A DNA stretch of 64,000 nucleotides, from positions 1,357,501 to 1,421,500 of the forward strand of contig NC_090124.1 of assembly GCF_023973825.1 (NCBI RefSeq), written 5' to 3'. Made by a program: the position numbers and the translations under genes. Below the pieces are notes generated by a model. That model saw only the letters and a list, made by a program, of their open reading frames with translations, ran no database searches and was not told the origin of the DNA. Below, piece after piece: positions 56,105 to 64,000 of this stretch; the first letter of the stretch is position 1, and each line of letters begins with the position of its first letter. This stretch comes from Plasmodium brasilianum. Taxonomy: Eukaryota > Apicomplexa > Aconoidasida > Haemosporida > Plasmodiidae.

Positions 56105-57514
56105 ATGGTTAAAACATGTTATTTCCCATTATTGTTCCTTATATATTTTTTTTTGAATTGTTATGTGATACTCACTGATGGTACTAAGGACAACATAAAA
56201 AGTGAACATCATTCATCTGCAGAAGGTAATGATGTCGTTGAACACAGTTTTGAACAAGGAAGGCACTATGATACTTATTATAAACAATCAAGGCAAGAAC
56301 CCTCAACAGAAGAGGAAAAACGAAAAAGAAAGGAAAATGATCAAAAATGTACACTAGTTAATCAGGAAGACGGTAGTTTAAAATCATCATGTGAAGAACA
56401 ACAAACCAAGGAAGTTAAGAAAATTGAACATCCTCTTATAGCACAGCCACTATCTCATGATCAACAGTTGATGGATGAAGTTGCACCATATAAAATTATG
56501 GATACGAAAATTGCACTTAATAAAAATGCCGGCGCCAAACCAGCAACATATGAATCCAACAAATTGGTAAGTGATGAAGAGGAGAAATACATAAATGATG
56601 ATGAAAATGAGTTATATGACAGGATGGGTATGATGAGCAGGGGGTTTATAGAAAAACAGGATTTCTTTCATGGTGTTATTAAAACTTTATTTAATTTGTA
56701 TAACTCAAATATAGACATAAGTAGTGCTAATTTTGAAAATGGTTCTATATTATTCTTTTTCACTTTTTCAAAACATACAAAGAAAGAAGATATTGGTGAG
56801 TTAAATATATCGTTTTATGGAAATGTACGAAAACATAATAGCAACGGAATTTCGGAAGGAAGATCAGACTTTACCCTTCATTACTTATTGGATGATATGA
56901 TATCAAAAAAAAAAACGACTGACGATAATCATCTTGAGGAAATTGATGTCTATAATAGTGAAAATGAAAATGAGATGTTTTCGCAATTAGGTTATGAGAG
57001 TCGAGAAGAAATATCAAACAGTTCTACCGCTTCAACTGGAAATTCTTCGCAGGATAAAAGTGCCCTAATTGTACCTAGCAAATTTACGAAGATGTGCAAA
57101 TCCATTTATGATAGCAAAGTCGATAGTTTTAAACATTTTCTTACGTTAGATAAGCTAAGCGAAAACGAATTTTCCGTTTCGAAGTTGGATGATTTCCTGA
57201 ACATATGCATAACAAACGCCAGTGACGAACTGGAGGCAGAGAAAAAGAAGAAAAAACTTAAAAAATTAAAAAATTCTGAAGGCGAAAATAATGGTCAAGT
57301 GAGCGGGAAAGCAAGCGGACAAGGAAATGGCGAGACAAATGTGCCGAATTTACCTAAATCCAATATTATATTGCTTAAAGAGTTTAAACAGAGTTTAATT
57401 AACAAAGACATGGAAACATGTAAAGAAGCTGCCAAGCTGTTAATGGCTAATTCAGCAATTTCTAATTTAGTATATTTCTTTGTAATAATGACAACTGTTA
57501 TTTTTATGTTTTAA
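56105..57514 (+). CDS. Putative GPI-anchored surface protein
   Basis: A single exon of 469 residues with an ATG start. The signal peptide is residues 1-25 (PLLFLIYFFLNCYVIL). A hydrophilic Glu/Lys/Ser-rich first third follows, then a structured block (residues about 180-275: FIEKQDFFHGVIKTLFNLY, NIDISSANFENGSILFFFTF), a second block with MCKSIYDSKVDSFKHFLTLD and LDDFLNICITNASDELEAE, and a low-complexity Gly/Asn/Lys spacer. A last helix (MDMETCKEAAKLL-like) leads to LMANSAISNLVYFFVIMTTVIFMF, a typical GPI signal (small residues then a hydrophobic end). There are few Cys and no EGF. Probably on the merozoite surface or in secretory organelles, by analogy with other parasite GPI proteins. The exact name is not recognised. 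Confidence 0.75.
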   Translation: MVKTCYFPLLFLIYFFLNCYVILTDGTKDNIKSEHHSSAEGNDVVEHSFEQGRHYDTYYKQSRQEPSTEEEKRKRKENDQKCTLVNQEDGSLKSSCEEQQTKEVKKIEHPLIAQPLSHDQQLMDEVAPYKIMDTKIALNKNAGAKPATYESNKLVSDEEEKYINDDENELYDRMGMMSRGFIEKQDFFHGVIKTLFNLYNSNIDISSANFENGSILFFFTFSKHTKKEDIGELNISFYGNVRKHNSNGISEGRSDFTLHYLLDDMISKKKTTDDNHLEEIDVYNSENENEMFSQLGYESREEISNSSTASTGNSSQDKSALIVPSKFTKMCKSIYDSKVDSFKHFLTLDKLSENEFSVSKLDDFLNICITNASDELEAEKKKKKLKKLKNSEGENNGQVSGKASGQGNGETNVPNLPKSNIILLKEFKQSLINKDMETCKEAAKLLMANSAISNLVYFFVIMTTVIFMF

Positions 57515-57718
57515 ATATCTATGCTTAATTTTTAATCTTGAAAATAATAGTATGTATAAAACATTTTATGAATTTTTTTTTTTTTTTTTTTTTTTATTAT
57601 CATCTACATAACTACTTTAATGTATATGAATGTACTATGTGTATATATTTGTAAAATACATGCGTACCTAAATCATAATGCATAATTTGCAGTGCATGTA
57701 TATATGTGTTGAGAAATA

Positions 57719-57772
<54 letters not shown>

Positions 57773-58237
57773 AAAAAAATTGAATATGCGTAAAAATATA
57801 AAAATAAAAGAATGTAAAAAGCATTTGTATATTTTTAATTTTTTTACATGAATGGTTAAAATTTAATTTTTTTGAAATTATTTAGACTCTTTAAATGCTT
57901 ATATATAAAAAAAAAAAAAAATGCGAAATGCGAAATGCGAAATAAATTATGCAATATGCAGAATAACATGTTGTAAAATTGCAAACATTTAAAAAATGTT
58001 ACATAAAAAAAATACTTTTTTGTATAACCAAAAAATAAGGTAAAAATCGGGCTAATAATAATGGGGAGGGGGGAGAAAGTATAAATTGGGTAAAAATTAA
58101 GGTAAAAATTTGAGTAAATAATAAAGGCATATCTTTTCTGGAATAGATGGTTATCACATTAAAACTCCCTGCAGTCACACCGCTTACTTTTCGCAATGAA
58201 AAAAAGAACAACATAATTGCAGTTGTTTTATTGCAAA
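57515..58237. other. Convergent intergenic region
   Basis: 3' flanks of the GPI-protein gene (+) and SF3A2 (-). An A tract of about 50 bases lies at 57719-57769, and GCGAAAT repeats at 57924-57942. No gene seen. Confidence 0.6.
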
Positions 58238-58933
58238 TTACCACCTCATAGGGGGCGGTAAAAAATTTGGATGGTCTCGCATACGTAAATGATCAGGGGT
58301 ATTAATAAAATGAATTTGCATCACAAATATTTTCTTTTTCTCAAACCATTTATAATAAAAATCTTCATTTTCATCTATATCTATATTTGGAATTTTAAAA
58401 GCAATAGTTTCATAAGGTTCTGCTGCAAATAACAGATACTGGTACTTCTTATCAGGCGGTTCAATTTTTTGCTCAAATGAGGACATAAAACGAAATTTTG
58501 GTTTCGTATTTTCTTTAATATTAGGAAAGGATAATTCAAATAATATTCCTCGTTGATTTTTTTTATTTTTCACTTTGGTAACATCATATCTTGGTTTTCC
58601 GATTTTTATAATTTTTCTGGGTTCAGGTACTACTTTGTCTATCTTATTAGCAGCCATTTCATTTTTTTCCTTTAATAATCTTTGTCCCAAATTCATTTGA
58701 TGTTTTTTCCCTTGCGTATGACATAAATATGAGCTTTCATTATTATGTAAAGTTAAACATAGTTTACATTCATACATACCAACATTGTTTTTCAAAATAT
58801 ACGGATCTTTTGTAATATCAATATTTTCTAATGCTAATTGTTTTAGTCTTTCTCTTCTTTCTAAATTTATGTCTTCCCTCGTCAGTGGCATACCGCTGCC
58901 CGTTTTGTGCCCCACACGATTTTGAAAATCCAT
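58238..58933 (-). CDS. SF3A2: Splicing factor 3A subunit 2 (SAP62/Prp11)
   Basis: A single exon of 231 residues with an ATG start. MDFQNRVGHKTGSG is the near-invariant SF3A2 N terminus. A matrin-type zinc finger follows at residues about 52-79 (YECKLCLTLHNNESSYLCHTQGKKH: C-x2-C ... H-x5-H). Then come PRYDVTKV, RGILFELSFPNI, KFRFMSSFEQKIEPPDKKYQYL, LFAAEPYETIAFKIPN and FYYKWFEKKKIFVMQIHF, all in the family order. It is a U2 snRNP component that helps position the branch-site complex. It is shorter than the human protein because the Pro-rich heptad tail is absent, as in yeast Prp11. Codons are well conserved. Confidence 0.97.
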   Translation of the reverse strand: MDFQNRVGHKTGSGMPLTREDINLERRERLKQLALENIDITKDPYILKNNVGMYECKLCLTLHNNESSYLCHTQGKKHQMNLGQRLLKEKNEMAANKIDKVVPEPRKIIKIGKPRYDVTKVKNKKNQRGILFELSFPNIKENTKPKFRFMSSFEQKIEPPDKKYQYLLFAAEPYETIAFKIPNIDIDENEDFYYKWFEKKKIFVMQIHFINTPDHLRMRDHPNFLPPPMRW

Positions 58934-60038
58934 CTTTTTGCAACGATATATGCGTATAAATGTATATAAATAAATATATATATATAATTGAAAAATTAAC
59001 TAATATGAAAGGCTAACTATAAAATTAAGCTAATATATAGCACACCCTTACTAAATTGACACAATAGGATAGACAAACACATAAAAAGGTGCACTATAAA
59101 ATACCAAAATGAGGAAAGGAAAAAACAAGTTTGGAGAAACAATACATATCCATATATTTATATATGTATATGTTTTTTTTCAAGTATGCTGTAACGACAC
59201 AGGAACTTCGTGGTGGTGCTATTTTTTCGTTTTGGTTTTCCCTTAAGCGTTTCTTCGCCCTCTGTTTCTTTCCTCTTTTCACTTTAATTCAACAAATGCA
59301 CACATATATGTACATAATTTATTAAAGCAATTTTCCTACTTTGCTATACAGTTTCCCTTCTTCTTTATATCCTTTTTAAAGAAACAAGATGAATATAACA
59401 ACTTCATCAAGACACCTTATATAAATTTTCAAAAAAAGAATAATTTTTTAATTTCATAAATTTCAAACTTTTTAACTAAATTTATTCGGTATTTTATTTC
59501 CCGTTTAGATAACGAATTACCATGGCTATATTCATTTCATATACTTGTTTTTGTTTTTTTTTTTTTATAATTATATTTTTTTTTTTTCCTTCTATTAAAT
59601 AACAAGTATTATTACCTTACGAAAAACACATACGTACCATACACAAAATAGTACGTATAATATAGTACATACAGAATGTTATAGGTAAATATAAGTATAT
59701 ATATATATTTTACATGTACATGTATATTATACGTATATATATATATAAATATATATGTATAATATTATACTTATTATGCTAGTCCTGCAAATTATACATA
59801 TTTTGCGCTTTTGGCATCCGCGAAAATAAGGCCAATATTTAATAAATTATTTTTCCCTACTACATTATGAGAATAAAAAAATTATGAATAATAAATATAT
59901 AGCATTTTGTCATAATATAGAAACATAAATTATATGAAAAAACTCAAAGTTGCTAAAATAGTAATAATAAAAAAAAAAATATAATAAATGAAATAAATAA
60001 TACAAAAAAAAGTAAACGACACAATTTAAAACAGTAGT

Positions 60039-60069
<31 letters not shown>

Positions 60070-60520
60070 ACCACTGTTAATCTTGTATTGTATGTATAGT
60101 GAAGAGGAAAATTAAAAGAATAAAATACGCGAACATTATTAATATATAACGTGTTAAAAAATAATAGTGAAGATGATTCATATTCAGTATTTTAGCAAGT
60201 AAAACATTAGAAGTCTTAGTACAAATCAGTCAAAATTTTAAAAAACGTACCAAATGGTGTATAAGAGGTGGATTAGCAAATAATAGCAGCAACTTCTACA
60301 ACTGTGCCATTAATGTATGAATTTACATAAGTATTTAAACATATATATATATATATATATATTTATACTTACGTATGATGTACGTAGCCATATTATGAAC
60401 GTACGTACAACTTAGCATTGTTGAAAAAGAGGCAAATAAATATAATGAAACAAAAATGAGCCATGGATGGCTGTACCACAATTTGACAGTGAAGTAGATT
60501 AAGATGAGCTGTATATAAAA
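58934..60520. other. Divergent intergenic region, SF3A2 (-) and propeller gene (+)
   Basis: Both promoters lie here. AT-rich with TA runs near 59739-59760, 60043-60065 and 60341-60362. Short ORFs are not convincing. Confidence 0.6.
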
Positions 60521-63493
60521 ATGAAAACATTTGCTTTTTTACACAAACTAAATGTGAACAAAAGAAATAAGCAAAAGGATGTTTTGTTTTTTTCCTTATA
60601 TATGAGCGATGCTTTTATTTATATCGGATCTACAAATGGAAGGATATTCATTTTTAAGAAAAAAGGCACGCACTTATTTAGGAAAATTATTTTTGTTAAG
60701 GTCATTAGAAATTTTACCACCTCCGTTGTAACGAAGGTTAAAAGAGAAAACGCGACTGCGAGTGTATAGTTGCATGATTTTGTGTGTTCTTTTGTGTTAT
60801 GTTTCTACGTACATATATACCCAAGCAAAGCTTTTTTAAGAGCACGATGTTTCTACTGCCAAGTTCATTATCACTTCTTATACACATTGTTACACATCTA
60901 CATTTTTAATTTCTTCTCAAACAGATATGCGTCTTGCAAAAATTTAACCTACTAATTAACGGAACGGATAATGGAAATATTTTTCTAATAAACAGTAGAA
61001 GAATTCTAAAAGGGAAAGAGGAGGATGATGAAGACGACAACGAAACAGAGGAACATGAAGCGAAGGAGAATGACGTAGGGGAAGAAAATGAAAAACAAAA
61101 AAAATACAGAGTTACAAAGTTGACAAACGAATTCCATAAAAGTGCCATAACGAGTATAAATTACTTAGTAAAGGATGAGGAAAATTTGATTTATTTATTT
61201 GTTGGAGACCTAGAAGGTGTACTGACTTGCAATATTTTAAAAAAGAGAAAAAAAAAGATAAGAAATGAAGGAAGCATATTACTTATAGATAAATTGAATG
61301 GTTGTGTTAATAATGTTGAAATTTTACGAAACTTAATTTTAGTTACTTGTGAAAAATTTAATGTTATTATAAATTTTCAGGATATACTTTTAAAAAAAAA
61401 AATGAATTTAAAAAACATAGGGAAAACAGAAAACAGCAGTTATTATAAATCTGTGTTTTGGAATAAGAAGAGAAAGAATATTATGATTTTAAGTTTAAGA
61501 AAAAATGGTCGAGTGTGGCTGAGCAATGAGGAGAGAGTATTAAATACCTTGGTCTTCTACTACTCCTTTTATTATTTCTTCTACCTTTTTTTCTTCCATT
61601 TAGGGTATGGCGATGGGGGCGATGGGATAAGAGGCCATAGTGATAGCCATATCAGCAGAAGGCGTAAACCCACTTGTGATGAGTTCGCCTCGTTTAACTT
61701 GTATAAAAATTACTTCCTGAATAACAAGTACTTTGTCAATTTGTTGGAACACATTTTAGCAAAAATTTCAAATTACCGCATGCCTTTAAAACCAAACTTA
61801 AATGTATGCTATAAGATTAATAGCTCATATTTTGTTTCTTTTGAGCAGACAAATCCATTTATCTTTTTGAAGAACCTCAACGAAAATGCTTCTAGCAAAG
61901 CTGAGAATTATAACAAAGAAGTAGACGTAGATGATGATGCAAAATTGGAAAGATTGGAAAAATCCAATTTGAAAAAAGACATTAATGGAATTAAGAAATT
62001 TTTAAAAAATAAAATGGTAGAGGAAAAAAATGATGAAAATAAAAAGTGCTTATCATATATTATGAACAATTTTAATGACCCAAAAGATATATGGAATAAG
62101 TTAAGAAGTAAAAAAATATTTATTATTAATATTAAAAATATTCAAATACACGAAATTTTAGATATTCATGTCAATTTTTCATATCCAGTGGAAAAAAGTT
62201 CTACTCCTTTTATTCAAGCAGAAGCAAATAGTAATAATGAAAAACTATTAAATGAGGGAAGGAATAAAAAAGAAGAAACAAATAACGAGAGTGTTATTTT
62301 TCAAACCACATGCTTTTACTCACAGGGAGAGGAGTATAATGAACAGCGGATCAACAGCAGGACATGTAGCAAAGGAGAAAATATTCGAAGAAACAAAAAT
62401 GACAAAGTAAGAGTAAACTCTAATGAATACATTAATAGTAATGAAAACAAAATGAATACCTCTGCAAGCGATGCAGTGCTAAACAGTTCGATTTATGAGA
62501 ACAATGATACAGGTCAAAATGACAATGATCATGAGACCAACGGGAGCAGAGGAAAAAAAATTTCTACTAAAAAATATGAAGAAGGGGAAAATAACTACCT
62601 CAAAAGATTATTATATAATTCGTATTTCAGGCAAGATAGAATTGTCGACTCTTTTCAGTTAAAAAAAAAAGTGTTTCTACTATATTATAATGACAACCTG
62701 AGTGACGATTCATATTTTGCGCTCAACATGAATGATGGAAGCCGCATGTTCCCCTCGTTCAAATTCGTGCACGGCGGTCCGAACGGAAGTGGAGATGCGA
62801 ATTGTAGAAGTGGTAATAGACGCAATGATTATAGTAGGAGTGATGATAGTTGCAATGGCGATGGTAACAACAGCAGTAACAGTGGCATCAGTGGTGGAGG
62901 ACTCTGCTTTTATTTGTGCGAGGTATATTTCGAGGAGAACTTAGAATTATTTAAATACCTACGATTCCACATGGAAAAATTAAATACATTAGAAGAGTCA
63001 TCCTTGCATATTTTATATTTATATGTAATTCTATTTCACGATTACTTGAGGGAGAGGAAAAGTATGTATGATAGTAATTTTTTTTTCTTCATTGAAAAAA
63101 GCTTTATTCAATTTGATGAAATGCAGCATATAGTTAATTTAAACGATATATTACTTAAAAATATACAGTTGATGAAAACTAATATAAAAATGGTCTTTTC
63201 CTTCTCAAAAAACGGAGTAAGAAGTAGCATTTTAACGGACAAAAATTATATATATAATATGATTTTTGCGGATGAAATATATACTAGTAGTAGCAAGCTT
63301 CATTATTTTCATTATAATATGAAAAAAATAAAAAAATTGTATAATATAATGAAAATTGTTATTACGAAGTTCAAGTACATATTTTTCAATATTATTAACC
63401 ACACCGTGTTTGCAAATTTACACCCTATTCAGGGGGAGATAGAGGACAATGCAGTTGGACAAAGGGAGGAAGAGACAAAAGTGGAAGAGGCAA

Positions 63494-63524
<31 letters not shown>

Positions 63525-64000
63525 GGAAAAGAGGAAATCCCATATCAACCTCTTGAAATTTATGATTTTCATTGAAAGTAATAATTATCAGTTGTTTATA
63601 TTTTTATACTATTTTTATTTATTTTTAAATCTTGAGCTTGTTATTACTACGTACACCTGTAGAAACTTTACGCGATTTACGAATTTTCCGCTGTACCTGG
63701 GAAGAAGGGGAAACACTGCAGAGGGGAAGCAGAGTAAAGGTGAAAATAAAAATGAAAATGAAAAACGGAGTGAAATGCCAAGTGAAAGACAAATTGAAAA
63801 ACCAAGTAAAATTACAAGTAAAATTACGAGTAAAATTACGAGTAAAAGTAAGAATGTAATGCAAGATCAACCACAGAAGGGACCGATTTCTTTCGACGAA
63901 CAGATGCACAGCGACGGAAAATTCCTTGTAACAAGCAGATACCATGCAAAAGAGTTGTATCTAGGATTGGTTAACGTTTTATCCGAAAAGGTTTTCTGTG
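60521..64000 (+). CDS. Large beta-propeller (WD40-like) protein, HPS5/TECPR2-like N terminus, 3' end missing
   Basis: Exon 1 is 60521-60736 (ATG, 72 codons) with donor AAG|GTTAAAAG. Exon 2 begins at 60925 after a strong acceptor (TTTCTTCTCAAACAG), in phase, and stays open to the last base, so at least 1097 residues are present. Propeller-like strands: DAFIYIGSTNGRIFIFKKK (exon 1), FNLLINGTDNGNIFLIN, LIYLFVGDLEGVLTCNI, then VEILRNLILVTCEKFNVIINF, followed by KNIGKTENSSYYKSVFW and IMILSLRKNGRVWLSN. The last three blocks, in this order, resemble the end of the N-terminal propeller of HPS5 (BLOC-2) and TECPR2, proteins of endolysosome-related traffic. This is a by-eye resemblance. A Phe/Tyr-rich stretch (61560-61600) looks intron-like, but excising it breaks frame. 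Asn/Ser/Glu/Lys low complexity separates later blocks. The C terminus is off the edge. Confidence 0.7.

Overview
The window is AT-rich eukaryotic nuclear DNA from a malaria parasite (genus Plasmodium). Evidence: long A, T and TA runs, Asn/Lys/Asp-rich low-complexity inserts in proteins, short introns with GTAAGT-like donors and pyrimidine-rich acceptors, a merozoite surface protein with two EGF modules and a GPI tail, an alveolin, an apicoplast-type sigma factor, and the plasmodial vitamin B6 enzyme PDX1. Base composition fits an AT-rich species (P. malariae- or P. ovale-like) rather than P. vivax, but the species cannot be fixed from the sequence alone. From memory, several of these genes (PDX1, ALV7/Pf77, PUF3, the apicoplast sigma factor, MSP10) are neighbours on P. 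falciparum chromosome 6, so I read the window as the syntenic core block.

Layout, left to right: helical-repeat (HPR/RAP-type) organellar protein, minus strand, running off the left edge; tRNA-Ser(UGA); RNase P subunit p30 (-); alveolin (-); three-exon SYS1 Golgi protein (+); PUF/PUM3-like nucleolar protein (-) with an apparent homopolymer frameshift at its N terminus; PDX1 (+); a large methyltransferase-like protein with a TPR region (+); apicoplast sigma factor (-); tRNA-Leu(CAG) (+) and tRNA-Ala(CGC) (-) in a repeat-rich gene-poor stretch; a J-like protein with a C-terminal membrane anchor (+); a MYCBP-domain protein (-); CstF-50 (-); MSP10 (+); a helical, probably organellar protein (+); a small secreted protein (+); a two-exon small protein with a mitochondrial-looking N terminus (-); a GPI-type surface protein (+); SF3A2 (-); and a large beta-propeller protein (+) running off the right edge.

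This is ordinary eukaryotic gene organisation: single genes separated by 0.5-4 kb of AT-rich DNA full of microsatellites and minisatellites. There are no operons, mobile elements or CRISPR arrays. Functional themes are RNA processing (RNase P p30, CstF-50, SF3A2, PUF), organelle gene expression (sigma factor, HPR proteins), the Golgi and vesicle system (SYS1, propeller protein) and the merozoite/gametocyte surface and pellicle (MSP10, GPI protein, alveolin).

The most useful new information is in gene structure. Four models are hidden or distorted in a plain ORF reading: SYS1, the 128-residue two-exon gene, the first gene (whose apparent 1704-residue ORF reads through a satellite-filled intron) and the PUF N terminus. 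There are also a GC-rich island that could be a structured RNA and several short coding-like islands in long intergenic stretches. I found no clear evidence of a novel multi-gene system.
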